A stretch of 64,000 nt of DNA, taken from contig NZ_NXGA01000001.1 in NCBI RefSeq assembly GCF_002802965.1, forward strand, positions 3,374,388 to 3,438,387, read 5' to 3'. Source of the stretch: Sporolactobacillus pectinivorans (GTDB lineage: Bacteria > Bacillota > Bacilli > Bacillales > Sporolactobacillaceae). A model generated the notes under the pieces. It ran no database searches and was not told where the DNA came from. It saw only the letters and a list, made by a program, of their open reading frames with translations. A program made the position numbers and the translations under genes. The stretch's first letter is position 1. The number at the start of each line of letters is the position of its first letter. Positions 53,192 to 63,400 of the stretch are shown piece after piece.

Positions 53192-53287
53192 CATGTCTAT
53201 ATCATCGATTGATCTTGCCCTTTATACATTAATTGTCCACGGCGGAACTCTTAGATCATTTATTAATCTCTGATTCAAAAAGTTCAC

Positions 53288-54232
53288 TCATTTTAAACTA
53301 AAGTCCCCGGAATCTGTCCGCGCTCTAATCTGATATGCGCCGCTGCCCTTTTTGCCGATCAGCGTGTGCTCTGTCTTTTCTTCATAGAGCAGCCCGTCGA
53401 TCTGAACGGTCCCCATGCCGGAACTGCCGCTGTAATCAAGCGAAAACGAGGCTGGTTTCTTCGCAAAATCAATGTTAAGGTTGCCGCTCGTTGTTTCCGC
53501 GGAAATATTCCCGGCAAGGCTGTCATTTTTAATCTGAATATCTCCTGAGTCTGCTTGAGCCGCCAGATTGCCTGTAGCGTTCTGAACAGTGATTTCACCG
53601 GCCGTCGTTTCAATCTGTGAGGATTTAGCGGTCAGGCCGTCGATCACGACATCGCCGCTGTTTGCACTCACGACAGCGTTGTTCTTTATTTGAGTATGTT
53701 TCAAGGTGATATCCCCGCTTGTTGTCTGCAGCGATAAACGATCTGCCGCCTGATTGTTTTCGGAGACAACGTTTCCCGAATCCGCAGCCAAAGACAGTTG
53801 TTTTGCACTCAGCGACCGAACCGAAAGATCACCGGATGCGGACTGCGCGCGAACCGAGTCATAAAGTTGATCCGGCACCTTGACAACCAATTTCATCTTG
53901 CCGAATGTAAAGGAGATAAACGGTCCTTTTCTTCCGACATTAATGTTCAAAATTTGTCCCTCCTTCTTAACGTTCAGTTTAATACTCTGTGTCACATGCT
54001 TATTTCCCCAGCCCTGTAATTCTGCACTCAACGACCGGCCATCTGTTTTTTCGACCTGAACATCCACAGTGGACGTGTCGATCTTAATATCCTTGACCCC
54101 GTCGATCAGCATTGTTTTTTTCTGCGGCTGCACTTCAGCTGAATGAAAAGTATCTGTGGTCTGATAAATAATTAAGGTTCCTATGATTCCGGTCAGAATC
54201 AGGATTAAAGCCACATATAATATTTTTTTCAA
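53288..54232 (-). CDS. DUF4097 beta-solenoid protein with N-terminal membrane anchor (LiaG-like)
   Basis: Protein of 314 aa. One N-terminal transmembrane helix (YVALILILTGIIGTLIIYQT) is followed by an extracytoplasmic beta-repeat region. About seven units carry S(G/N)D/N-type turns at near-regular spacing: SASGDLSV, ADSGNVVS, TTSGDITL, ANSGDVVI, ADSGDIQI, TTSGNLNI, TDSGDFSL. Similar to LiaG/YvlB domains linked to envelope stress. Third gene of a PadR-HAAS-DUF4097 operon, 2 bp after the HAAS gene. Function unknown. Confidence 0.82.
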   Translation of the reverse strand: MKKILYVALILILTGIIGTLIIYQTTDTFHSAEVQPQKKTMLIDGVKDIKIDTSTVDVQVEKTDGRSLSAELQGWGNKHVTQSIKLNVKKEGQILNINVGRKGPFISFTFGKMKLVVKVPDQLYDSVRAQSASGDLSVRSLSAKQLSLAADSGNVVSENNQAADRLSLQTTSGDITLKHTQIKNNAVVSANSGDVVIDGLTAKSSQIETTAGEITVQNATGNLAAQADSGDIQIKNDSLAGNISAETTSGNLNIDFAKKPASFSLDYSGSSGMGTVQIDGLLYEEKTEHTLIGKKGSGAYQIRARTDSGDFSLK

Positions 54233-54234
54233 AA

Positions 54235-54786
54235 TTACTTCCTCCCCATAATGACACTGATATTAAAGCGAATGTAGCCGACCAGAAACTGCCACAGAAT
54301 CTTTCCGGTATAGATCATCGCAATGCCGAGCAACAGTCCCAGTCCGCAAAGAATGAAAGATGAGAAGAATACAAAGAGAAACGCTACGAAATTGGATTCC
54401 ATTAAGACGACAAGCGATAGCAACGGACTGATGATAAAACTGAATGATACAGCGCAAAATGAGACATAAATTGAAAAGATCGCTGCCACCGGGCCCAGAA
54501 CAACGATCAGGTTGAAAAAGAACATGCCGATGCCGGCAAGAATGCAGCGCGTGATGTTCACAGCCGGTTGCGGGTTCAGCGTCCGGGTTGACTGGTAATC
54601 CACCAGGGCCTCCGCTGCAATCGTCTTCGGATCGCCCAGCTCCCGGATGATCTCCTCTTCCGTTTTTCCTTCATTAAAGCCGATCGTAAAATGCTCTTCA
54701 AAATCGGAAAGTATATCCTGACGGTCCCTTTTCGGAATTTCTTTTAACAAGTGATTGAGTTTCCCGAGAAATTCATTTGTCACCAT
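54235..54786 (-). CDS. HAAS domain (DUF1700) membrane protein
   Basis: Protein of 183 aa. The N-terminal HAAS domain (EFLGKLNHLLKEIPKRDRQD, then EEHFTIGFNEGKTEEEIIRE and LGDPKTIAAEAL) is followed by two to three long hydrophobic segments (residues 78-170). The HAAS domain occurs almost always beside PadR regulators and is thought to be regulated by them. It overlaps the PadR gene by 14 bp, which indicates translational coupling. Confidence 0.87.
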   Translation of the reverse strand: MVTNEFLGKLNHLLKEIPKRDRQDILSDFEEHFTIGFNEGKTEEEIIRELGDPKTIAAEALVDYQSTRTLNPQPAVNITRCILAGIGMFFFNLIVVLGPVAAIFSIYVSFCAVSFSFIISPLLSLVVLMESNFVAFLFVFFSSFILCGLGLLLGIAMIYTGKILWQFLVGYIRFNISVIMGRK

Positions 54787-55102
54787 GCTTCACCCCTTCC
54801 TTAATAAATTGATCGACCGCACTGGAAAATTGTCGCCATTCGTAAATGAGCTTCTCCATGTAAGACTTGCCTTTCTCTGTTATTGCGTAATACTTTCTGG
54901 GCGGCCCTTCTGTTGATTCCCCAAGGTAAGTCGACAAATAGCCTTCTTTTGTCAGCCTTCTGAGCAGTGGGTAAAGCGTCCCTTCCGCAACCTCAATCTT
55001 ATCTGAGATATTCTGGGCCAACTCATAGCCATACTGATCTTTATCGGCTATGAGAATAAGGACGCACAATTCAAGAACGCCTTTTTTAAATTGCACATTC
55101 AA
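54773..55102 (-). CDS. PadR family transcription regulator
   Basis: Small PadR of the subfamily-2 size, 109 aa: winged helix QFKKGVLELCVLILIADKDQ, then YGYELAQNIS, VAEGTLYPLLRRLTKEGYLS and PRKYYAITEKGKSYM, with a C-terminal dimerisation helix. It probably autorepresses the operon. TTG at 55102 has AAGGA about 9 nt upstream; a GTG three codons earlier abuts the Shine-Dalgarno. Upstream DNA has two copies of TACTGATTAAT (near 55142 and 55220), which may be operator elements. Confidence 0.87.
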   Translation of the reverse strand: MNVQFKKGVLELCVLILIADKDQYGYELAQNISDKIEVAEGTLYPLLRRLTKEGYLSTYLGESTEGPPRKYYAITEKGKSYMEKLIYEWRQFSSAVDQFIKEGVKHGDK

Positions 55103-55279
55103 GCCGATCACTTCCTTGTTTTTGACATGATTAATGCCTATTACTGATTAATGTTCAATAGTGGTAAAGAAACATCTAAACATTGCTTCATAAGCTTTCT
55201 AGATAAGAATAATACACAGTACTGATTAATACAAGGTAGTTTAACAAAAAAACACATATATATTTGAATGCGTCCTCTT

Positions 55280-56146
55280 TCAATTCAGTACAAAATCACC
55301 CGAACCTGTGTGGACATCAATCATGTATTGCCCGTCGCCTTTCTGCCCAAGCATTCGATGCTCATTTTTTTCTTTATAGAGAATTCCTTCGATATGGACA
55401 CTCCCCTCACCTGATGACCCCTGATAATTTATCGCAAAAGATTCAGGATCCTTGCGAAAAGAAATACTGACATCTCCGCTTTGGGCATACGCCCTAAGAT
55501 CTCCCGTAAGCTGATCGTTCTCCAGCTCAATATCGCCCGAACTGACCTCTGCTGCCAGCGTTCCACGAAAATCCGAAACAGTCACATCGCCGGAACGCGC
55601 AGCTGCATCCAAAAAATCAGACGCCAGATTGCGCAGCACAACGTCTCCGCTGGACGCACGCGCAGAAACTTTTTCCTTTGCAAGCAGGCCGGTAATTCTG
55701 ATATCTCCGCTGGTTGATGCAGCAATTAATTCTTTTTTCGCTTCACAGTCTTCGACAATGATATCTCCAGATTTGCTGGAAAGTGACAGCGTTTCCGCAA
55801 TAATCCGGCGTACACTGATATCTCCAGATTGCCCGCCTATCTCAACCCTTTCATAAATCCTTGCCGGCACATGGACGACAACCTTCACCCACCGGTTCCA
55901 CGTTATCCCCATGATGCCGAACAGCAGCCGATGTTCGTCCATCTTTGCGCGTATGATCGCTGCATCGCCCTCAGCATGAACATCCAGTTCAATTTTTTCC
56001 ACCGGATCATCCGTCCACTCACCTTGAATCTCAGCCTTCAGCAATTGATCCTCCGTCTGAACCAGTTCGACATCCAGTGGTGAAACAGTTACAACCACTG
56101 CATGCAACCCGTCAGCATTCAATGCCTTCTTCTGATAAATTTTCAT
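55280..56146 (-). CDS. Second DUF4097 beta-solenoid protein, no membrane anchor
   Basis: Protein of 288 aa without signal peptide or transmembrane helix, so apparently cytoplasmic. The beta-repeat part (residues 115-285) has the turn motif SGD at regular steps: GQSGDISV, SKSGDIIV, STSGDIRI, ASSGDVVL, ARSGDVTV, VSSGDIEL, AQSGDVSI and TGSGDFVL. The last 60 residues are close to those of the other DUF4097 protein (SIxxxxSxFxLxY then GxxQIxGxxY). It sits upstream of the PadR operon with 177 bp between. ATG at 56146 preferred over the adjacent GTG. Confidence 0.75.
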   Translation of the reverse strand: MKIYQKKALNADGLHAVVVTVSPLDVELVQTEDQLLKAEIQGEWTDDPVEKIELDVHAEGDAAIIRAKMDEHRLLFGIMGITWNRWVKVVVHVPARIYERVEIGGQSGDISVRRIIAETLSLSSKSGDIIVEDCEAKKELIAASTSGDIRITGLLAKEKVSARASSGDVVLRNLASDFLDAAARSGDVTVSDFRGTLAAEVSSGDIELENDQLTGDLRAYAQSGDVSISFRKDPESFAINYQGSSGEGSVHIEGILYKEKNEHRMLGQKGDGQYMIDVHTGSGDFVLN

Positions 56147-56293
56147 CTGCACCCGGCCCTCTTTCAGACTGCATGAAAAATCCGCATATATCTCTGTCTG
56201 ATGCTTCCATTATAAAGAACAAATTTAGGAAGATAATCCGTCTCCAGTCTGATTACACTTCATCCTGGAAACGGATATAAGCATAGCTCATGA

Positions 56294-57280
56294 TTACACT
56301 CTGTCATTTGGAAAAAGAATACCATTCTGCTTTCTTGCTTTTTCCATTACGCGGAGCACTTCGCGACTCAGTTCTTTCATTCGCTGATACTCCTCCACAT
56401 CCCGGTTTTCAATCACATCCGCAAAATGGGCAATTTCGTAAATCATATCATTATCCGCAATATTTTCTGCGATAAGCTTTTTTTCTTTTGAATGGGCATC
56501 TGTCCAGTATAGTCCGGAAATATTGGATGGATTATTGATGCTGAAAGTTCCTTTTTCACCATGAATTTCAGATGGTGCATCAGAATGGGCAATCTTCGAG
56601 CATAAAACAGTGCAGACGAAGCCATCATACCGTAATATTAGCGTCCCGCTACCGTCGATGCCATTGGGCAGTTTGACCGGATAATAGGCCGCATCATCTG
56701 GGGCGCCAAACAAGGTGACAGCAACATAGAGCGGATATACGCCGATATCCTCCAGCGCCCCGCCGGCAAACTCGGGGGAAAAAATATTGGTGACATGTCC
56801 CTGAAGAAACAAATCATAGCGGGATGAATACTGGATCAGCTGCAAAACGGCCGACCGGATTTTTCCTGCCCTTAGGAGCTCTTCTTTCAGCCTCTTGAAA
56901 ATCGGAGTTTGGATATTACGAATTGCTTCAAAAAGAAAAACATGATGTTGCTCCGAAAGCCTAAAAGCCTGATTCAGCTCATTCATGGTTGAAAAAATCG
57001 GTTTTTCACAAATGACGTGCTTGCCGCCTGCCAGCAGTGCCTTGACCTGTTCAAAATGCAGACCGTTTGGGGTGGCAACATAGACAACATCAATTTCATT
57101 ACTCAGAGCCAGTTCACTGATTGAAGTAAACCATAGCTTTCCTCCGTGCCGCTCAGAAAAACTTTTTGCTTTCTCCTCAACCCTTGAATAAGCGGCCTCA
57201 TAAGTCATTCTTCCTGTTTCTTTTACGGCTTCTAAAAAAGAATCCGTGATTTTGCTTGTCCCGATCGTTGCCAGTTTCAT
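56294..57280 (-). CDS. Gfo/Idh/MocA family oxidoreductase
   Basis: NAD(P)-dependent sugar or inositol dehydrogenase-like enzyme of 328 aa. Rossmann start MKLATIGTSKITDSFLEAV, VVYVATPNGLHFEQVKALL and the family signature HVICEKPIF with the catalytic Lys. EDIGVYPLYVAVTLFG precedes the C-terminal beta-sheet domain. Substrate unknown. GAAGGGAG lies upstream of the ATG. Single gene, flanked by unrelated units. Confidence 0.88.
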   Translation of the reverse strand: MKLATIGTSKITDSFLEAVKETGRMTYEAAYSRVEEKAKSFSERHGGKLWFTSISELALSNEIDVVYVATPNGLHFEQVKALLAGGKHVICEKPIFSTMNELNQAFRLSEQHHVFLFEAIRNIQTPIFKRLKEELLRAGKIRSAVLQLIQYSSRYDLFLQGHVTNIFSPEFAGGALEDIGVYPLYVAVTLFGAPDDAAYYPVKLPNGIDGSGTLILRYDGFVCTVLCSKIAHSDAPSEIHGEKGTFSINNPSNISGLYWTDAHSKEKKLIAENIADNDMIYEIAHFADVIENRDVEEYQRMKELSREVLRVMEKARKQNGILFPNDRV

Positions 57281-57563
57281 ACAGTCCAGCTCCCTTCAAA
57301 TGTGTAGACGGTCCTATTTAATTATAATCAAACGAAGCATTTATGGAAACCCTTCCATGTTGGAGGGTTTGTTATACAAGTTCTGGCATCCGCGATACTG
57401 AGAATGCGTCATTGTAAATTTTTCTTCCTCTTTTTGTGAAGCATTTTTTACAGTGTTACATTATATAAATTTACTCACAACTTATCCTGTCTTGTTCGCA
57501 CTGTGGTAGAATAATAGAACTGAAATCATCAAAGCGGTTTCTTTATTCGGAGGGCAGTTAAAG

Positions 57564-59042
57564 ATGAACTTATTGATAAATATTAAAAAGCGGCCTGTAG
57601 AATTTGGCTATGCAATGCTTTTTATTCTGCCGCCGCTTGGCATGGCGGTGCTCGCTTGGTTTGGATGTAAAGAATGGGTTGCAATTATTCGCAGAAGAAG
57701 TGTTCTGTCTACCGATCCTGTCAGCATTCTCTTTATGCTCGTGACCCTTGCTTCAGTCGGTGCAGCAATTGCCAACCGTCAAGTCACTGACTTGTTGTCT
57801 ACGGCTATGCTTGCCGGATATTATGGCATTTATCTCTATTTACTGAACAATCCGGGCCGTCTGCGTCTCGCAAAATACTTATGGATTACGATACTGGGCG
57901 GTGTTTACCTCTATTTCTCCAATCAGTTTTATGACGTGCTTTCGCACTTCATCACTATTCCGCCAGACGTTAACCTGATGACCGGGCATCTGCTGATGGG
58001 TTTCTCTAAGCAGAACCGGCTGTACGGATCTGCTTACAACCCCAATTATGCCTGCTATCTGCTCATTCTTGCATTGTCCCTGCTGCTGGTCGAACTGCTC
58101 AGATCGATTAAACTTAGAAGCATGCAGAAAATAGCGGCAGAGTTAGTCGCGCTTCCGATCCTCGGGTTCTCCATATATGAGACGGGATCACGCGCGGGGT
58201 TTGTGATCATGATTCTTCTCCTGTTGCTCTTCACATATAATTGGAACAAAAAAATATTTATTTCAGTTTCAATCTTAGCGGTGGCCTGTACCCCGTTTAT
58301 TTTCAATGCAATGCCAAGAACAGATTCCACCGGTTTTTCCATGCAGCAACGTTTGAATATTTGGAAAAACAGTTTTAAGCTTTTTACCGATCATCCGCTG
58401 TTTGGAACAACGTCACTCGGATTTCCGGACGCTTACCATCGGTTGACCGGGCACACCATTGCCCACGCGCATAATCTTCTTCTCTCAGTTTTTGCTTCTT
58501 CAGGAGTAGTATGCGGCATCTTCTTTACGTGGCTGCTCATTGCCGGATCCATTTCACTGATCTGGTCTCTGAAAAAAGAAAAAGGTTATCTGCGGACCAC
58601 ATTGTTTTTTTTCTCGTTGCCGACAATAATCGCGTACGGTCTGCTGGACTTTACCCTTTCTTCGCCCCAAGTTATGCTGGTCGTTATCGCCCTCGTATCG
58701 TTCTGGGTCAGAGATCAAAAGCAGCAAAGAGGTTCCGGCCGCCATCACTTTCTGATGCTGCATTATTTCCGGTCCACGGCTGAGAGTCGCAGGGCGAACA
58801 AGGAGACAGGTATAGCCGATCCGGTTTCCCTCTCTGAAGCCAGCGAATTAGCTGAAGTAACGGATCACCCTATTTCGAAAAAAATAGAGTCCGGCACTGT
58901 TAATGAGTGGATTCGTACGCTCGCTCTCCATTTTCGCCTATTTGATAAAAAAACGGACCGTGAATCGAAAATTGCACTTATACCCCGCAGCTTAACAATG
59001 TATAATAGAAAGAGTCCGAAAAAACCGGACGGAAAAGCGTAA
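57564..59042 (+). CDS. O-antigen ligase / Wzy-C family membrane protein
   Basis: Polytopic membrane protein of 492 aa with about ten to twelve helices and a charged C-terminal tail of about 100 residues. Family motifs: GSAYNPNYACYLLILALSLL, YETGSRAGFVIMIL, RLNIWKNSFKLFTDHPLFGT with GFPDAYHRLTGHT and HAHNLLLSVFASSG, which carry the catalytic Arg and His region of WaaL/Wzy-C proteins. Members join or polymerise surface glycans; the acceptor is unknown. CGGAGGGCAG precedes the ATG. A GH92-like glycosidase gene lies two genes downstream. Confidence 0.82.
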   Translation: MNLLINIKKRPVEFGYAMLFILPPLGMAVLAWFGCKEWVAIIRRRSVLSTDPVSILFMLVTLASVGAAIANRQVTDLLSTAMLAGYYGIYLYLLNNPGRLRLAKYLWITILGGVYLYFSNQFYDVLSHFITIPPDVNLMTGHLLMGFSKQNRLYGSAYNPNYACYLLILALSLLLVELLRSIKLRSMQKIAAELVALPILGFSIYETGSRAGFVIMILLLLLFTYNWNKKIFISVSILAVACTPFIFNAMPRTDSTGFSMQQRLNIWKNSFKLFTDHPLFGTTSLGFPDAYHRLTGHTIAHAHNLLLSVFASSGVVCGIFFTWLLIAGSISLIWSLKKEKGYLRTTLFFFSLPTIIAYGLLDFTLSSPQVMLVVIALVSFWVRDQKQQRGSGRHHFLMLHYFRSTAESRRANKETGIADPVSLSEASELAEVTDHPISKKIESGTVNEWIRTLALHFRLFDKKTDRESKIALIPRSLTMYNRKSPKKPDGKA

Positions 59043-59167
59043 ATTTTTTCAACCGGGATCAGAAACAGATTGTGTGTAGAATTAGGCAATCGATGTTTTT
59101 TTATTGTCTTCTCCACTTTAACAATTTCTTTTTCTGAATGGCCGATTTTACTGGGGGGAATTACAGC

Positions 59168-59989
59168 ATGTTGAAAAAAATAGCCTTCATCGGTTCGGGC
59201 GAGCTGGCTGAGTCACTTCTGAAGGGATTTCTGGCAAAAAATTTTATTTCCAGCGACCGTGTCTGGATGAATAATAAATCAAACAATGACCGGCTCAGTT
59301 ACCTTGCAAAGACTTATCAAGTCCATACGACCAAGGATAAGAAACTTGCGGTCGAAGGGGCGGAAGCTGTAATTCTTGCTTTTAGACCTGGGAACACCAG
59401 CGAAGCCATGGAAAGCATTAAAGATTTTCTTGCGGAAGATCAGTTGATTGTTTCTCTGATGGTTGGCGTTCCTTCATCATTTATCAATCATGCGGCAGGA
59501 AAAAAGCTGCAAATTGTCCGCGTGATGCCCAATACATCGGCTTCGATCGGTTTGTCGGCAACTGGTCTCGCGCCGGGCGAATTTGTTTCTGACAAACTGT
59601 TGCATACAGCTGTGCATTTATTTGAAACTGTTGGCACTGTAACTGTTGTAAAGGAAAGCGATATCGACGTGATTGCCGGTTTGTCCGGGAGCGGTCCGGC
59701 CTATCTCTATTATCTTGCCGAGGCCATGCAGGAGGCCGGCATCCGGGAAGGCATCTCATCCGAAGCTTCAGCCCAACTCGTACTTCAGACACTTAAAGGT
59801 GCCACACAATTGCTGAATCTGTCCGGTAAAACCTCCGGAGAACTTCTGAAAGCCGTTGCGACTCCCGGTGGAACAACACAAGCCGGAATTGATACGCTAG
59901 ATCGGCATAGAGTCCGGGATGCTGTTGCTGAGTGTGTCCATCAGGCTATTATCAGGGCCGGTGAGATGAGTGAACCGTTTTCCAAATAA
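59168..59989 (+). CDS. proC: Pyrroline-5-carboxylate reductase
   Basis: Last enzyme of proline synthesis, 273 aa, NADPH-dependent. Rossmann loop IAFIGSGELAESLLKGFLAK, RVMPNTSASIGLSATGL, and the signature VIAGLSGSGPAYLYYLAEAM leading to TPGGTTQAGIDTLDR. The nucleotide loop is GxGELA rather than the common GxGNMA, which is unusual but within the family. ATG at 59168 has GGGGGG 9 nt upstream; the frame is open 30 nt earlier without support. B. subtilis has several ProC isoenzymes; this may be one of a set. Confidence 0.9.
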   Translation: MLKKIAFIGSGELAESLLKGFLAKNFISSDRVWMNNKSNNDRLSYLAKTYQVHTTKDKKLAVEGAEAVILAFRPGNTSEAMESIKDFLAEDQLIVSLMVGVPSSFINHAAGKKLQIVRVMPNTSASIGLSATGLAPGEFVSDKLLHTAVHLFETVGTVTVVKESDIDVIAGLSGSGPAYLYYLAEAMQEAGIREGISSEASAQLVLQTLKGATQLLNLSGKTSGELLKAVATPGGTTQAGIDTLDRHRVRDAVAECVHQAIIRAGEMSEPFSK

Positions 59990-60136
59990 GGCTGTATTGT
60001 TGTCACGGTTTTCGATGCTATCATTGGATTATTCAGGTTTTGTTGCTTCGATGTTAGATTTCAGGCAATTTATTGTTTTTTTACTTTTTCGAATGCAGGT
60101 TGACAAAATATTATGTCAGATTTTATAACACAAACA

Positions 60137-60164
60137 TTGAACACTTCCAGCAAAATGCTATGAT
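60137..60164 (+). promoter_or_regulatory. Promoter of the GH92-like gene leader
   Basis: TTGAAC (60137-60142), 16-bp spacer, TATGAT (60159-60164). It lies just upstream of a structured leader and 300 bp before the next start codon. Confidence 0.5.
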
Positions 60165-60166
60165 AA

Positions 60167-60294
60167 ATGAGTAAGTTTTAACACACCTTCTGTTGCAGTT
60201 AACCTTAAGTTGAGATATCCGATCTTAATTTAGGAAACCATCATTTACTCGTTTGCGATGGAGTGCTCACCGGCATTCCTTCGCATATTTTTTT
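60167..60294 (+). promoter_or_regulatory. Structured leader ending in a terminator hairpin
   Basis: ATGAGTAA (60167-60174) can pair with TTACTCGT (60245-60252), closing an 86-nt domain that contains further short inverted repeats (TTAAG / CTTAA). Directly after it comes a terminator-like hairpin TGCGA-GGA-GTGC with GCAT-TCC-TCGCA (60254-60285), followed by TATTTTTTTG. This is the layout of a transcription-attenuating riboswitch, but no known class fits. It may simply be the proC terminator. The segment 60295-60464 adds a GACTT / AAGTC helix candidate near 60357-60403. Confidence 0.45.
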
Positions 60295-60464
60295 GCTTTT
60301 TTTTAGCATTTTTTATGCATATCCGGTATTTAAATACTTACTTTTTAGTGGCAATTGACTTAGGATACTCTTGGAGAGAAGCCGGATAATACCGCCAAGT
60401 CACGGAAAACGGGCTGAGCGCTTCAATGCCTGTAAACATCAAGATTTGAAGAGGTGTCTCGTCA

Positions 60465-63400
60465 ATGCGGACAAAGATCTTATCAAAAATGCTTGTCGGT
60501 TTTCTTTGCCTGATTCTGGCGTTGCCGACTCTTCCTGAATCTTTTAGCCGTATGGCATCTGCACAAGCCATTTCGTCCTCCTCTTTTTTCACTTCATTTG
60601 AGAAGGGAAATCCCGTTCCGTCCTGGAAAAATACGGCTGAGACATCAAATAGTGGTAAAGTGCTGGCTTCAGGTATTACATCAGCAGTCGGTGGCAGAAA
60701 AATTAACACAATGCGAACGGAAGTCACTACAGGACCTGCGCATTTATACGCCTCTCCTGACAAAGCAGGCTGGACAGGCAGTCACGTTCTGACCTATTCC
60801 GGTAAAGTCAGCGGGAGAAAGGGCAGCTATGCCTTCAATAAGTTGTTCCAGGTTCATATTCCGGTACGCTCAGATACCCAGCTTTCCTATTTCGTTGCAC
60901 CCATCTCAGATGCTAAAAATCAATTGGCGGATGCCTCTGCTTATATCTCTGTCGATCTGGCTTTTTCCGATGGTACCTATCTCCATCAGCTCCGCAAGGC
61001 AACGGATGAAGACGGCATTCAAATGACCCCATCCGCACAAGGCAGTTCCGGAACACTTATGCCCGATCAGTGGAATCACAAACAGTCAGATATCGGTCAA
61101 GTCGCCGCCGGCAAAACGATTACCCGCATTCTGATCGCTTACTCCGCACCTGAAACCGGAATATCTTTTCAAGGCGCGATTGATGATATCGAAATCGGGA
61201 GTTCGGCAAAAACAATCAGTGGCTCAACCCCTGTTGACGAAGTAAACATTCTGAGGGGAACGGCTTCAAACAATTCCTTTCCCCGCGGCGAAACCGTTCC
61301 AGCAGTTGGTGTGCCCAATGGTTTTGCCTACTGGTCTCCGGCACTGAACAGCAGCTCGCCTAATCACCCCTATCCGTACAGAGAAAACAATGATCCGGAA
61401 AATTCGCCTGAGATCCAGTCATTTTCGCTCAGCCATTCGCCAAACGACCAGAACGGAGACAGACAGTCTTTTCAGGTTATGCCTTCAGATTTAGCCGGTA
61501 CGCCGGCAGCGAACCGGCTAAACCGCGGACTCGCCTTCAGCCACAAAAACGAGACGGCAAAACCAGATGAATACAGCGTGACTTTCAATAATGGAATGAA
61601 GGCAGAATTGACAGCGCTCAGTCATTCAGCCATTCTCCGTTTTACTTTCAAGGGCAATTCGGGGAATTTGATTTTCGATAATATTGATAATAATGGCGGT
61701 CTGACGCTCAATCCGTCGAAGAACACCATTGAAGGCTACTCGGATGTTCAGAATGGAACAACAGGAAACAGCAGCCGGCTTTTTTTCTATGGCTATACGG
61801 ACAGCGCCGTAACCGATTCCGGACGGCTCTATGGTGAAGGCCGGGATAAAGTGACTGCTTTTTATAAATTCGATACATCCAAACAAAAAACTGTTACACT
61901 GCGCATCGCAACTTCTCTGATCAGCATTGAACAGGCCCAAAAAAACCTGAGTCAGGAAATAAGTGATAAAACGTCATTTGAGACTGTCATGAATGAGGCA
62001 AAGGACGCATGGAACAAGCAACTTTCAAAAGTCACTGTTCAAGGGGCAAGCCCGGTGCAGAGAACGACCCTCTATTCCAATCTTTACAGGCTCTTTCTCT
62101 ATCCAAATGCCGGTTTTGAAAACACCGGAACAGATAAGAAACCGGATTACAGCTACGCCGCGATCGGCGGGGCACCCCAGTCTGATAATACGCAGGACAG
62201 TACGGGCGCTTCGATTAAACAAGGAAAGATTTATGTAAACAGCGACTTTGCTTATAGCGCTCAAACCGTCTGGCCAGCTTATAGTCTGCTTGATCCAAAT
62301 TTAGCGGGACAAATGGTCAATGGCTTCCTCACCAATGAAGAAAATGGCGGAGGAAGCATTGCCCCTTCAGAAATTCCTTATGCTGATGAAGCGTTTGCCG
62401 ATACCTATCTCAGGGGGGCACAGGGTATCAATACGGACGAGCTGTACAGCACATTGCTGCAAGATGCCACCGTTGCCGACGACGGAGAAGGGGAGACAAC
62501 TTCGAGCTCCTCCGAAAGCGGCGGTAGCCTGGACAGTATATTGGCGGACAGCCTGAGAGATTTTTCGCTCGCCAATCTGGCGTCCAAACTGGCTGGTCAA
62601 GGTGCTAAGGGAGAAAATTATAGCGATGAAAGTACATATTTTCTTCAGCGTTCACAAAGTTATTTAAATGCCTTTGATCCTTCAGCTGACCTTTTTAATC
62701 AGAAGACAGCGAGCGGAAAATGGGAACAGAATTCCAGCACAACGGGTCCTGACCGTTTTAATCCACAGGCAGCTCCCAACCGCTGGCGGTTTTCTTTTGA
62801 TGCACCGCAGGATGGACAGGGATTGGCTAATTTGTATGGAGGACGCGGTGGACTCGGTAAAAAAATTAATCAGTTTCTTGCTTCAGGTCCGACAGCATCG
62901 GCATTGAAAACAAGTCCGGAAGCCAGACAGGCCGCGGCAGGGAAGCTTGGCATGTTTACACTGGACAGCCCTACTGCCCCCTCCATTCCTTATATGTATC
63001 TGTTCGCCGCGGCACCATGGAAAACCCAGGATACCGTCCGTAACATTCTAAATCGTTTCTATACAGGCAGCGATATCGGGCAGGGTTTTCTGGGCAGTGA
63101 CCAGGGATCAATGCTGTCGGGATTCTATTTTTTCGGTTCGGCAGGAATCTTTCCCTTGCAGAAGGGAACTGCTGACTATGTTCTTAGTGCACCCTATTTC
63201 AGCAAAATGACCATCCATCTCGCAGGCGGGCATAATCTGGTTATCCGGGCGCCTGGGGTCAGCAATCAAAACAGATACATCCAAAGCGTCACATTCAATG
63301 GGCGACGCCTAACCGGAGTGACTCTGACGCAGGACCAGCTGGCAGGCGGTGGGACTCTGTCGTTTCAGATGGGGCCAAAGCCTTCACCATGGGGCAGCAA

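Noticed and set aside
57347..57370. Hairpin AAACCC...GGGTTT between the oxidoreductase and O-antigen-ligase-like genes
   Set aside because: No T-tract on either strand and located upstream of both genes, so not a supported terminator.
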